Shown piece by piece: positions 43,214 through 55,293 of a DNA stretch of 64,000 nt. The translations under genes and the position numbers were made by a program. Under the pieces are notes generated by a model. That model ran no database searches and had not been told where the DNA came from. It saw only the letters and a list, made by a program, of their open reading frames with translations. The stretch is taken from positions 1,724,501-1,788,500 of the forward strand of contig WHUZ01000007.1 in assembly GCA_015179045.1 (NCBI GenBank), given 5' to 3'. The DNA is from Kalaharituber pfeilii (Eukaryota; Ascomycota; Pezizomycetes; Pezizales; Pezizaceae). How positions within the stretch are numbered: position 1 is the first letter of the stretch; every line of letters begins with the position of its first letter.

Positions 43214-43689
43214 ATGCTTGGCAATGGGAGGGCCATTGGATCGCAATATTCTGCGTATACTAGCAACAAGACCTCCCCAGCTATACACAACTAAAACAAA
43301 AATAAAAATAACCATCATATCGTACGTTGGAACCAGACACAAATTCTTGCAGACATACCCATCTTCTGCGGTTCATCCTTATAACCCTTCTCTTTCCCTC
43401 TACGGCCTTTCTGATAATGGCATTTTCCCTTGTCTTTCACTGTCAAATCCCACCTTACTCCTATAAGTCTACTGCTATTGAACTAATCTGCTTCCTCCTT
43501 CTCCTTTCTTTACTCAGTAGCCATTTATCGCAACAGTCTTACCTATCCATGGCTTCACATTCTCCATCTACTCCTAGCATTCTGCAGTCGGATTATATAG
43601 TTTTTTTTTTTACAAGTAGAGACTAGGTTCTTTCAGTCAGTCAGTAGGTGCTGAGAACGCTCCCAGATGGTTCACAAATGTGTAATCCT
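43214..43689. other. no gene recognised
   Basis: T/C-rich. Frames at 43218-43626 overlap in two registers and are not supported. A T run ends at about 43610. Confidence 0.3.
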
Positions 43690-44590
43690 TAGACAATGCT
43701 TGCCCAGGTTTTCCACAGACCACCATCGATCCCGGCGGGAACTACACAGATACTTGATTACAGGCTATTGCCGGCGCAATGCTTAACTACCAGAATCCAA
43801 CACCTGCAATCTTTAGGGCATTCATTCTTGATTTCGCGGAACAGGCCGAATATTTGGTATCCAAGAGACTTCTCAGTACTCATATCAGGGTAATATTCTT
43901 ACAGGCATTTTTCAGATAGGAGTGGTGATAAACTACGCAAAAAGTGTAGCGTTGATGTGCAAGATCCAACAACTACAGCGACAGCATGGGAGAATCTTAT
44001 GAAAGAGGCTATTCACATTTGTACAAAGGATGACTCACAGATGAAGAAGCTATAGGAGGTAAAATTGTCTATACTGGTACAAAATGAGCAACCCATCAAA
44101 CTGCAACTCCAGAAACTGCAACTACAGCATAAGGCACCTAGAACCTCAGGGCGAGACAAAGACATAGAAGACCTCACTGAAATGATGAAAGAATTGAAGG
44201 TCCAGCAAATGGAGGCTCAAAAATGGCTCAATGCATATATAGCAGAAATGAAGGCGGCGGCAGTCACGATATCTAAGCCATACTACTCCCGAGCCAATAT
44301 GGAAACAGGGAATATCCAGCAACTAATAAGACCAAGCTTAGAGGGTGCTACTGGGATGGAGGCATGCACAATAGGGAGACATGTGAAGGCTTAAGCAAGG
44401 CACTATCCAGAGGAGATGTTCATCAGAAAGGGACAATACTCTACCTTGGCCAAGAAGGTGTAGGGTATCCAGTGAGGTTACCTATTCCAGTAGAGAAGGA
44501 TGGCACTGTGGAATGGCAGAAAGATTCGGTTGCCACACAGCTTCACAAGAAGGAATCTGAAATGTGCTCAGTAGGATGCATCACAGTATA
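43690..44590 (+). pseudogene. gag of the LTR element, 3' part with zinc-knuckle-like motif
   Basis: Frames in succession encode FAEQAEYLVSKRLLSTHIR, DKLRKKCSVDVQDPTTTA and ENLMKEAIHICTKDDSQMKK (stop), a coiled-coil DIEDLTEMMKELKVQQMEAQ, and CYWDGGMHNRETCEGLSKAL, a C-x6-H-x4-C remnant of a gag zinc knuckle, then VHQKGTILYLGQEG. Frame breaks show it is dead. No protease or RT follows. Confidence 0.65.
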
Positions 44591-44790
44591 ATATGAGCAG
44601 AGAGAACAATGCGGGTTGAAACCTGAAGAAAGTGAAGATTGGAAGAAGCAGCAGCAGCGAGAGGGCATTGGAACGTTATGGGATTGTTGATCTTTGACGT
44701 TTACCTTATTTGTTATTCTTTGTTTGCATTGGTTTTCTTCTTTGGGATAGTTTGAACACGGAGAGCCGCTGTTCTAGGAGAGAGGGTAGT

Positions 44791-45190
44791 ATGTGGTGGT
44801 GACCACAGCACTGGTGGGAAGAATAAGGCAAACGCGGCCCGGAGTGGTACTCATCGGTAAGGCCATATGATGATGCATACATATATTTTATAAGGAAGCG
44901 AGTTTATATGTAAGAAGCGAGATGTGGATATATAGGTTCAGTTGGAGGACGAAGGTGGTCTATAAATTGATGTAGATAAGGCTGTATGGGCACATCAGAC
45001 AGCAGAGACAGCAGAGACAGCAGAGGCTGCAGGGACAGACAGACCAGACAAGGTGGACCAGACTATAGGCCACATATATGATATCTTTCTTGACATTTGA
45101 CTATTGAGACTGTCCTTGAGACCTCGTTCCGCCAGCTCTAGATACCGCTACCCTGTGCAAGACAGTGGATGCTGGTGACCCTTCATTACA
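44791..45190 (+). mobile_element. right LTR of the gag-only element
   Basis: TGTGGTGGTGACCACAGCAC to CTTCATTACA, preceded by a purine tract (GGAGAGAGGGTAG) consistent with a polypurine primer. Same strand and sequence as 35383-35832. Confidence 0.75.
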
Positions 45191-45315
45191 CCGTCCGTGT
45201 ACACCGCTTTCCGACCCTCATCCACCTCCTCTTCCATCCTCCTCTCCCATTCTTGTCTCTCTACATCTGCTGTCAGTGTGGTGAGTTCTGCCAGTGGAAA
45301 TGGGTTTATACTTGT
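45191..45315 (-). pseudogene. LINE RNase H remnant
   Basis: The minus strand reads AELTTLTADVERQEWERRME and a decayed VYTDG, matching the start of the RNase H domain at 14467-14763. Confidence 0.5.
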
Positions 45316-45378
45316 TTAGTGCAGTGACGACCCGATAAGGCTACCTCCAAGTTGCTGAATACTTATGCTTGCATACAT

Positions 45379-45453
45379 TTTTTTTTTTTTTATTTTTTTT
45401 TTTTTTTTTTATATATCATTAATCGCGTGCCGCCCTAAGGGCTATGGCGACGT
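45379..45453 (-). mobile_element. micro-retroposon family A
   Basis: T run, ATATATCATTAATCGCGTGC, GGGCTATGGCGACGT. Flanked by TGCTTGCATACAT at 45366-45378 and 45454-45466, a perfect 13-bp duplication. Confidence 0.9.
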
Positions 45454-45466
45454 TGCTTGCATACAT

Positions 45467-47160
45467 GGTATTTCAATATTCATCGCCATGGGTCTCGATT
45501 AAACAATGGCAATCGGCTATGAGGCGTTGTCAGAGATCGAAGGTGCTTATTACTTACTTTGCCAGTGAAATTTGGATCCGGCCATACTCTCATCCTCGAG
45601 AACCCTTCTACAACTCTGCTGAGGGTATCCAAAATTAGTGGTAAATTTGGATCTACATTATACATGTAAGCCCGTTCAAACGCAATTGTTAGCACTTGCA
45701 TAAGGTACGCACCAAAGGAGCAAGAAGACCTCCTTGCTTCGATAAGGAGAATAGGGGAATTAATTTGCATACATGGAAAAATTTGGGCACATAGATTGAG
45801 CAGTGAATCTAAGGCATCGGATCAGGAAACGTTCAACGTTCATGCTTGACGCTTACCGTAACCTGCCTAAAGAGACGCGTTGTCAGTCCAAATAATATGA
45901 TGCAACCTCATGAACATGACGGCTGGAGTACTTTTGCTGCCCCTGGCGGCTTATGAGGGAAGGTCCAGAAGAAGAGTTGTATCTACAAAAACTCCCTTAT
46001 TGGTAACATTAGCAGATATGCATGCTAGATATTACCTTGCATTGAAGGACACAGAACTCGCCTGCAGGCAGTATACATAAATATAGGATACTACCAGTTT
46101 ATGGAGAAGTAGAACTGCTCATAAGTGCTATGATATCCCTTCCTTATAGCTCTCGCACAATGCGTATTGATGTAAAGGCAAATATATACATACGTGATAT
46201 ACACGTATACCAGTACTTGTGGAGCTCTGCAAGTTACTTTGTTTCATTTATTTATTTTATTTATTTATTTTTTTGGGTCACATAACCCCGCAAGCATCTA
46301 CTAAGTAGGGTAAAGAGGGTGGAAAAAATGGAGAAGGGAGGTGGAGAAATCGAACTGCTGCTTAGATGTTTAGAAGACGAAGATGACAAGAATTCTGCAT
46401 AGAGATGTCCTCCTCGGCGCGCAGAAGTCAATCGTCTGGTTGTTAACGAGTGGACGTTTTTGGTGGGGTTAAATTCATCTTGATCACGATTATCGACCCA
46501 ATTTTAATGCCAGGGCTTCAGAGTTCAACATCCATAACTGAATTTAACACCATCAACTTATGGATGGAATACTCTTCCATTATGGAAGCTTTGAATAATT
46601 CTGAATAGAAATGTCATAAAACTCTACTGACAGAATTTGGGAAACCATATTGCTCACCGAGACCTGTTGCAGTGTGCGGCACTTAGCTTAGTCAGCGGAG
46701 GGACAAGCATGGATACATATCCAACGTTGACTCTACCAATTTCGTTAAACCCCATTTTCCGCTTATTCACAATTTCTGTATCAATGAAATCGATACCATT
46801 AGAGAATTTTAGAGTTCTTCTATCGATTTATCCCACTTATAGTTTTCTAGTTGCTCTGGGTATCGTGGGAATTGCATTCAGGTCAAACTTTGAATACTTT
46901 CAAAGAAACGTCCAGTAACGATTTATACTTTATTATGATACATCTCATTAGTCCTGGTTTCGGCGCTAGGGTAGAGTTAGAATCTTGCAGTCCACATGTA
47001 AGCGAGCAAAGAGTATAATAATAATTTTAGGTATATGTGGCCGCTTCACGCTGGAGATGGGTATGCCGGCGAAAGGCATATATATTGACCGAATCGGTAC
47101 CTCATGTAGTTGAGACCACATTGCACACAGCCTTTGGATAGGATAAGCAGTCGTGAATGC
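45467..47160. other. no gene recognised
   Basis: 1.7 kb without a supported gene. A 96-codon minus frame (45480-45770) and a 93-codon plus frame (46637-46918) show no domain. A worn family B-like stretch GGTCACATAACCCCGC is at about 46276. Confidence 0.35.
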
Positions 47161-47164
47161 GTAC

Positions 47165-47591
47165 TGTGGGAGGGAACGGACGGAAGTTCTGAGGAGGGGA
47201 ACGAGAACACACAATAGTAAAGAGCTAGAGATAAACCACGAGGCACAAGACAAAGACCGGTTCACTGTATTGAAGAGGACTATAAAACACTGCAAGATGG
47301 ACAGAATAACCACCCTGGTTATACTGTGATCACCCTCGGCGATGATGATGATGATGATAGAAAGCCTCCTTCTCCCCCTCCTTATATACCCATCACCCTC
47401 TGGTCCCCTCCCCCTTGTGGTAATCGCCGCTCCTCAGGCCCTCAGGGCCCTCCTTCCCTCTCGGGTAGTCTCACCCAGGCTGTCATGGTCTCCCTTTCCC
47501 CCTTGGGTAGTCTCATCTAGGCCTTCATGGTCCCCCCTTCCATCTTGAGTTATCATCCACCGTTGCATCATCCTGCGCCAAGATTCCCACA
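47165..47591. mobile_element. solo LTR, family S, copy 3
   Basis: TGTGGGAGGG to TTCCCACA, 427 bp, flanked by GTAC (47161-47164, 47592-47595). About six GAT units at the microsatellite position, and two extra segments repeating GGGTAGTCTCA. Confidence 0.75.
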
Positions 47592-47814
47592 GTACCCAGT
47601 AAGCAGCTGCAATGCAGAGGACCCAACCAGCCACGGTAGCTACAGCGGGACATTGCCACTTCTGTCCAGAGGTGGATAGTGCCAAAAGCAAAAACTGGGA
47701 AGACTTGGGGCCAGCTCCTACGGAACGGACAGAAATCACTTCCCACACTCCGCTTCCTCTCCGTCTTCTCTCTCACTTGAGAGCTCATCTGTATATTATC
47801 ATTACAAGTATTAT

Positions 47815-47868
47815 TGCCCCGTCATGGCGAACAGCTACACGCGGGGTCACGTGACCAAAAAAAAAAAG
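47815..47868 (+). mobile_element. micro-retroposon family B
   Basis: GCCCCGTCATGGCGAACAGC, GCGGGGTCACGTGACC, short A run. The flanking target duplication is unclear in AT-rich sequence. Confidence 0.65.
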
Positions 47869-49429
47869 CATCATTATTATAATTTTGATCATCATGGTAT
47901 CTGCTATATCAACGTATGACAAATCCCCCTTTGCTTCCAGTTACTGTCCCTACTTGTTTAACACCCTTTATACTCTAACTCAAATGATAAACAGAAATCT
48001 ATCCGACGATCCCTCCCAAAAAGTCTCACATATGGCCCTGGTATCTGTTGTGCTATCATGCCTATGCATCTTGATTCTCATAATAGTTCTCATAGGTATC
48101 TATTTGAGAAGAAGGGATAGAGCCTTGTGGTGAAAACGATTAATAACCTAAACAACACAGTGGCAGATATTGAGCTGGGGAGACCGGGTGAGGTCCCCAG
48201 GAGGTTGGGAAGGAGGCGGTGAGGTGGGGGAGGTTGGATGGGGTGGTGAGTTGGGGGGGGGTGGGTGTATGTATTTTTTTTTTTCTTTTTTCGGTAATTT
48301 CCTTGACTTCCTTTTCCTTTGAATGGGGTAGCTTATTGTTTTAGTAGACAATAAAGCATACGGGGCCCTCTAGGCATCTCGTCACTGGCATCAGTGGCCT
48401 GACCATAGTATGCAAGATACTGATATGTTCAGAAATAAGTATAAGATGGTACTAGTACTACAATATTCCTTTTTATATATTATAGCTTCTGTGCCACGCT
48501 GCAGATTCTTACTAGCCTCGTCCTCATGGTTCTTGCTGCTCTTGGTACATTTTAATCAGTTGTTGCCTTGTATATATCATAATGTCTAGTAGCACCCATT
48601 AAGTTTGTAGTACACAGTTATTATTTTCTAGTCTCATGACGAAGTTATTTCCCACCTTTCAATATCAGACTTCATCTATTAATAACTGCTTTTACCTGTA
48701 CTCTGTTCATGAATCTTTTTTATTCCATACTACTTAGCACTATGGCCCAAAAAATGGAAAGCAGAGTCAGATCCTGGCATAACATTAGTCTGGAGAGTTG
48801 CTAAGTCCCCCCCCTTGCCAGAATGCATCGACAGATATAGGTTCTTATATCCATACATACCTCGAGAGACTCCCAAAGGGATGGCTAATCTCACTACAAA
48901 CCCTTCTTCGGAATCAGATGATCTTACCTTGAAGGAAGAGGCTCAACAATGCCCTTTGTGAATTAGATAAGGACTACCTATTAAAGAAAGATACGAGTGC
49001 TGCATGGCCTTGATAACTTTGGAAGGCACTAAGAATGTATTATTCACTACTTCTATTCTTATACTAAGTAGATAATTCGAAGAAATTTATTAGACTAGAG
49101 CTTGTGACATTATTGTTTTCAAAAGGTACTGTACCAAGAAGTTCAAATAGTGCAGAGGCAGAAGTTCGCTCCTGGGGCATATGCATGCATGTATGATGTA
49201 TGTCTCATTCTTCTCCTCTGAAGCCTTGGAGGAACGAGTGCTCTAAATTACTTCTAAACTACTTATAACTATATTTCTATATTTCAATTTACAATAAAAG
49301 TATAGAAAATAGCAAAGAAAGGCATTTTGGTATATTGTAAAAAGGTAATTGAACTCATTAACGAAGTGAAAAATAAAATAAAATAAAAAATAAAAAAATA
49401 AAAAATATGAGGGAAATCATCCACAGAAA
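47869..49429. other. no gene recognised
   Basis: AT-rich. A frame at 47885-48133 could encode a single membrane helix, but a short hydrophobic stretch in AT-rich DNA is expected by chance. (A)n/(AAAT)n at 49370-49410. Confidence 0.35.
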
Positions 49430-49715
49430 AAATATTATCTTTACATAACCCAGCCAGCCCTTCTTCACCTTGAACCTAGAGCAGCCAACAGCCGCCGACC
49501 CCACACCCCTAATCACGGCCCCCAAAACCCAACTTGTCCAGTACCAATGTAGCATTATATCGCTCTCTACACTCCTGGTGCCACGTCAAGACCGCACCCA
49601 CAATTGGCGGTCCAGTCACAGCTACAAACGAGTACAGCACCATCATAAACCCAATTTTCAGCCCCACTTGACCAATTTGGGAGGTAATCTGTGGAACCTA
49701 TGCAGATTGCCGAGA
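49430..49715 (-). pseudogene. fragment of an MFS monocarboxylate-type transporter
   Basis: The minus strand reads QITSQIGQVGLKIGFMMVLY and SFVAVTGPPIVGAVL, matching the TM10-TM11 region of fungal monocarboxylate-porter homologues (family pattern G-R-x-G-M ... LTGPPIAGALI). After a frame change, SAAVGCSRFKVKKGW may be the last helix end. No upstream exons are recognisable, so this is a relic. Confidence 0.5.
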
Positions 49716-50602
49716 AGTGAGACCCCGGAGAGGAAATCAAAGAGGATGGACGAACGCAATGACCTGTGAGTTGAATTCCGGGACAGAGATGGGAGTTGAG
49801 GGTAAATTAATCAGATGGAGTTCAGAGGCAATGCTTTCCCTTTCTGCGTCCTATATATCTTATATATTTGCACCCCTCTCTGCAGCAGCTGCAGCGATAT
49901 CTCCCATCCCCCCTTCACTGTAAGATAAAATAATAAGTCAAAATTGAAAACGAGTTACCCCGGTTCCAGCTCCCAATTAGAATACTTGATTTCTTCTAAA
50001 TCCCAAGAGACCATCGCTGGAACCAGGACATTACAGTCCATCTTATCAGAAGATAAGATGCCGGAAAACCCTCTTCCCCAAGCTCGAGAATCGAACCGGC
50101 GTCCTCAATTCTACACCTCTCCTTCGCGCTTGTTGTTTGTTATCTCCAGTGACCAAGGCGGAGGTCAGTTCACAAGTCGGAAAAAAAAAGTAGATCTTGA
50201 ACTGGTCATCACCTCCCACAAACTATCTCCACCTCCACTATCACCACCTTCACAGCAGCATCACCTTTGACAGTCGCAGCACCATCCGACACAACATATT
50301 TCTTTGCCTCCTGGGCCAGAGTTCGGCGGCGCGGTGGGGCACCGCCTTTCTGTGTTGTAACGTGTATTCGAGTATAACTTCTACTTCGTCACGTAGAATA
50401 ACATATAAATGTACAGGGCTTCACATGAGACACGCAAACGAATATGAATGACATCTTTAGAGAGCGCAATCGCAACAAGTAAAAATAAAACCTACGAAAG
50501 CATCTATTACCTTCATTTTTTAATATATACAGCTCCAATACAAAGCTGCCCAATTCTTCATCCCTTATTCGCTCACCGCCCCACCACCTACCCTCTCACT
50601 AC
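49716..50602. other. downstream of the TRAPP gene; no gene recognised
   Basis: Contains an isolated minus-strand Pol III B-box-like GGTTCGATTCTC (complement of 50087-50098) without a credible tRNA body. The right part is probably the 3' UTR of the minus-strand gene. Confidence 0.35.
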
Positions 50603-53600
50603 CTAGCCCCCACCCCTCACCACCATCGTCAACACCTCTCTCCCCACCCAACTCATCCTGCCGACCACCCCTTCCAACACGTCCTCTGGGATCCCATCCG
50701 GTCCCAATTTCCTCTGCTCCTGTTCCCTCTCCGGTTCCCCCTCCACAGGTACCTCCGCCCTCGCCCCTCCCACCTCCATACCCCATCTCCCTATCCTAAC
50801 CTCCTCCACCCCCGCCGTCACCTCAAACTCCCCTCTACACAGCACCACAAACCCCATCTCCACACTTGTCGCTCCTCCCGGCGGAATCCTTCTCAACGCC
50901 TGCTGCAACAACCCGTCAAACGCAAATCTCCTCGACAAGTCCAGCGCGGCGCTAATATGCTGGTTCCTCAGACTCGGCGACAGCCGCAATATCGGAAGAA
51001 TTTCTCTCGACGTCCGATTTGTAATCGTCGTGCGTAAATTATAAAATCGATCCGTCTCTAACATAAACTTACCCGGCGCGGCCTTTTGTAATAGTGCATC
51101 CTTATCCTCATCGGCCTCCTCGCACGGCACAACTTCCATCTTAATACCGACGTCGTCAACGCGCACGGTCTCCACCATCCGTGGGCTGAGACGGAAATTG
51201 CGAAGCTCCACTTCACCTTTGCGAGCAGTGCCGACTTCAGCCCAGGTCCCGCGGATGCATTTGAGGATTTCCTCGCGGAACCAGAAGGCCTCGCGGGAGA
51301 GGCGTTCTTGGACCGCGGTGGGTTTGCTGGTGCTGACGACGAATTGTCGTTGGGAGCCGGATAGAGACGGAATCTTTGCAGTTGGATTCGCAAGGTGCAC
51401 TCGCTTGACTAGCAGGACGAACCGGTTTTGATGACCTGCCTGGATAGTATCACTTGTCTCATATGGGTCTATCCAGTCCCCGTCCTCCTCCGCTGTACCT
51501 TTTGGTGGCTCCCGGACTTGTAACGTCACCTTCAACGGCTGTGGCCATGCGTTCCGCAGGTCAAGTGTCATGAGGCAGTACTCACTAGGTGCACTCCTCA
51601 CCCCTGCCTGCCTAATTAACCTCCTATATTGCTCATTCTTCTCATTTACCGCCCCATCTTCACCCTCAACCGGCCCACTCAACTCCCCAAAGTCCACCGA
51701 TGTCGCAAACGGTATAAAGTCCACCCTCACCAACTCAATGCTTGCGTTCACAGTCACCGTTATTGGTAACACGGCTTGACGGGTGTAGAATTTTGGCCCT
51801 ATTTGGTCCTTGGGAACTCCTAGGTACCCGTAGTCCATTTGCACAGATGCGTTCGTGAGGCCGGGTTTGCCGAGGACTTCGATGTCAAAGTTGGCGGTTG
51901 ATTGAGGAGGGATAAGAATTGGAGAATCGTTTTTTCCCACCAGTTCAGTGGATGTGTCCTCAGAACTTGTTAAGGACGCTTTGTCTTTTTCATTTTTCCA
52001 TATCAAGGCCCTTTTCTTCAGCAGTAATATCTCATATTCATATATCTCCGAAGGCTGCATGTCCTTCGACGCCAGCGCCGCCTGTAACTGCGTAGTGGTT
52101 GAGTCCTGGAATGAGAAGAAAATAATATCAACTGGCACGGCCGTCACATTCTTGAATACCACGTTAAACGTTTTTCTCTCACCCTCGAGCACCATCAGCG
52201 CCGATTGCGGCAGCGAACTAGCTTGTGCCACCACCAATGGCTGGGACTCTACTACAGAGATCGGTATCGTCTTTGGCGTTGGGGCTGCTTGCATAGCAGC
52301 AAGTTTACCAGACGCACGCTTTGAGACAGCGGAGGCTGGCCGGTGTAGCTTTGCTTCTAGTACTGAAAGCCCCATCCTTTTAATCTTGATGTCCATTTTC
52401 CCAAAATCGAAGCCCTCGGTGAGGATGGGGAAGGACTGTTCCACGCAGCCAAAGACTTTGATTTTGCAACCAACAACAGTCATATTGCCGGGCTGGGACG
52501 CCTTTCCAAAGATAGACAGTTGCTGCGTCCGGAATGGGCTCAGCACTACGCCCTGCTTCTCAGTCTCGAATTCTACTCCTGTGACGTCGAGAGCTATTGA
52601 TTCAACTTCGACGTCAAAATCGAAAGGATTCTGCAGGGTGACCTTGAATTCAGCTAGTTCATTTTGAACAAGCACCTGCTCCGCAATCACAGTATCCCGG
52701 TTCTTACCAAAGGGGTTGTAAATGAAGGGGTTCTTGCTGCTGAGTATTGGCACCGGTGTGCCACCAGATTCCTCCTCACCTACCAGCTCATGCCTACCAT
52801 GTGGTGTAGGAGATTTCCAGATAGCCGATCTGATCGGTAGTCAGCAACATCCCATAACTCCAAGTATCAGAAACTGTTACTAACTCCACTAATTCAATAT
52901 CTCGTAAAAGAAAAGCATCCCAATACGAGGTCTGCACCCCTGATAGCCCAAGCTTGCTCGCTGCTGATATTGTCCTCGAGATGTTGGTGGCAAGTTTAAT
53001 CTGCTCTTCCTTTGCTAAATCCGAACCTCCCAGTTTCAGTAACTGCGCAGTGAATTTCAACACTCCATGAAAGTCCGGCAACGCTTCGCAAAGCGACATG
53101 CAACTTCTGAGCACATGTATCTTTAGAGCAGGCCAACCGAACGCTCGTAGCTCGTTTTCAGCTACAATCTCATCTCCTACATTCTTTTCACGCTCTGTAA
53201 CTTTATCTTTCGGGGCCTTGGCCTCTTTTCTCAAAATTCCGTAAGCTGCACACATATCCTCTAAAAGTCCCATGATACCAATCTCCACCTCGTCTTCCAT
53301 AATATCAAGACCACCAGAAGGGCTTCTGGGCGTGGCTACAAGCGGACCACTTGTAGCACTTAAACCGGCAGCTGGATGCACACCAGCTCCAGCAGCTCCG
53401 ACAACTCTTGCCTGAATCAACCCAGGGATTAGTATCCGGATGAGTTCTCGACTAACCATAGCCTTCTTTCGCTGGAAACCAATCGATCCCAAAACACTGG
53501 AAATGCCCCCTAAAATTTTCGATGCATCTAACACAGTGAGCGCTTCTATAGGGTTTGGATATGCTCTCATCACCGAGGCAGATATATCTCTTTTCTCTGG

Positions 53601-55293
53601 GAGACCAGGTGCCCTTTTCTCTATGGTTTCTGGCTTGGTGAGTGGGTAGCTTATGACAATATTGGATAGGGATTTGGTATTAAGACCGTTAGCAAGGTAT
53701 GTTGCTGTCATAAACTTGGAGTAACGAATGACGGTTTCGGAGAAACATAGTTGGGGTATCGATTCGCCCTGAAAATTGGAACTCCTGTTGAACAGATTCA
53801 AGACGGAATTTCCAATCTCAGGAATAAGTTCAAGCAACTGCTGAAGATCGACGCTTGGTGCGGATGATCCACCTTCTATAGGAGTCGGGGTCTTTGGAGG
53901 TGTAGGTGTAGATTTTGATGCAGCTTTCGCATCCAGTGGAGGAAAAGGTATATTAGGAATCTGAATTCTGACCGGGTTAGTTGAATATCCGTAGGTCCGG
54001 TGGGATGATCGTGTAGAGACCTGAAAATCAACGCCTAAATATGCGAGAATAACTAAACAAATGCCGATACCGTCCAGTGCCTTCCCGTGCCAAAGGTGGT
54101 CATTGTAGTTTTTGGCTACGTTCGCCCCTTCCACTAACCTACAGGATTCAACTTCAGCAATTGTCTGCCAATTGAGGGAATCTTACTTTTCATGAACACA
54201 GAACACAGGAGATTTGGCCTCTTGGGGCTTGCTTACTCCTTGAGCGCATCTGTTGTTCTGCCCGTCAACAGATATAGTTCCGCGATAGAAATCTGAATTC
54301 GCCCTTTTCCTCTGATCCTGGCTCTTTCCGTTGTTGTCCCACTCCCGAATGCTTGCATACTCATTCTTTGCTGCTGTAGTCCACCCATGACGGATGCGCC
54401 AGCGATCGAGGGCATGCTCAACCTGTTGCTTCCACCTGGTGCTGTAGGTGTAGATTCTTCTGCCAGTCCTGATACCAGAGGAGACTCAATTGTCGGCAAT
54501 GACTGGAGTGTGCGAGCATAGCCTGTGAATTCAGAGAGGAGACAAGCTGTAATGTCACACATGATCGTGCGCATGGTAGTTACGCGGGACTCCCGCTTGG
54601 TTGGTACAGGAATGAAGAACTTGGAGGTGTCTCTGTCATCATTTGCTCGCATCTTTGGACTAGGAAGTGGGGCAGACGATGGGGAGTCGAATATTAAGCA
54701 TGTGTGAAAAAGCGCTCTCCGGTACTTGCGAATTCATTAGTAAGAGGTCGCAGGGAGATAAAAAGAAACTGAACCGTACTATAGCTCTCAAATCTTCGAA
54801 TTGAGCAAGGAGAATCTCTTCTGGGTTACCCTCCGTAAAATCGGCGATGGCAATGACCTAGCTCCTGTGTGAGCATTCCGGCGGAGGCATCAGGTTACAG
54901 TGACCCACAAGAAATGTCCGTCGGTGAGGCTCAAACGGCTCTAGGTACTCGTGATCTCGATCGTGGGACGTCGAAAAGTTGTAGACAATTTGTCCATTTG
55001 GGAATCCCTGTGGACTGAACATAGCTGTGTCCATCCCAAGAATGGGGGGGCCGCGCACCCATAGTCAGCCTTCTATTCTTTGACGCCTGAGAGGCGTTTA
55101 CACCACGATGCAGTAGACTTGACGTACTCCGATTGGGCTTTGGGTCTGGGGCAATATCCCCGAGCCGAATGATGTTCTCAAGCTGCACCCTCTCCACGAA
55201 CTCCAGGAACCGGCTGCGTCTGATTCGTCCGATGGGGCAGAGCAGGGCCCGCATCCGGGAGGCAGCGGTGTACGACAAACCATCGAGAGACAT
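50603..55293 (-). CDS. TRS120: TRAPP II subunit Trs120 / HypA (TRAPPC9-like)
   Basis: Seven exons join in frame: 55293-55128, 55024-54909, 54857-54780, 54724-54237, 54138-54021, 53960-52885, 52829-50603, total 1422 residues. The N-terminus has the Trs120 signature: SYTAASRMRALLCPIGRIRR, FLEFVERVQLENIIRLGDI, MFSPQGFPNGQIVYNFSTS, then DHLWHGKALDGIGICLVILA and VDFQIPNIPFPP across introns. The C-terminal half is beta-rich, opening with SKNPFIYNPFGK and FKVTLQNPFDFDVEVES (ASNPF-like domains). TRAPP II is the guanine exchange factor complex for Ypt31/RabE at the late Golgi; in Aspergillus nidulans the orthologue is HypA, of similar length. One intron (52884-52830) is confirmed by continuous ELVE-SAIWKSPTPHGR. 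No damage is seen. Confidence 0.92.

Noticed and set aside
47885..48133. 82-codon frame with one hydrophobic helix
   Set aside because: Hydrophobic stretches are common by chance in AT-rich DNA; no upstream signal or homology.
48632..48660. Another Mutator-type mini-element at TAGTCTCATGACG
   Set aside because: Only one arm is present and no 9-bp duplication.
50060..50160. Minus-strand B-box-like GGTTCGATTCTC as a tRNA gene
   Set aside because: No credible A box or anticodon arm within tRNA distance; kept only as a note.
50565..52667. Long plus and minus frames over the TRAPP gene (e.g. 51948-52667)
   Set aside because: Shadows of the long coding exon, which has family similarity in its own frame.
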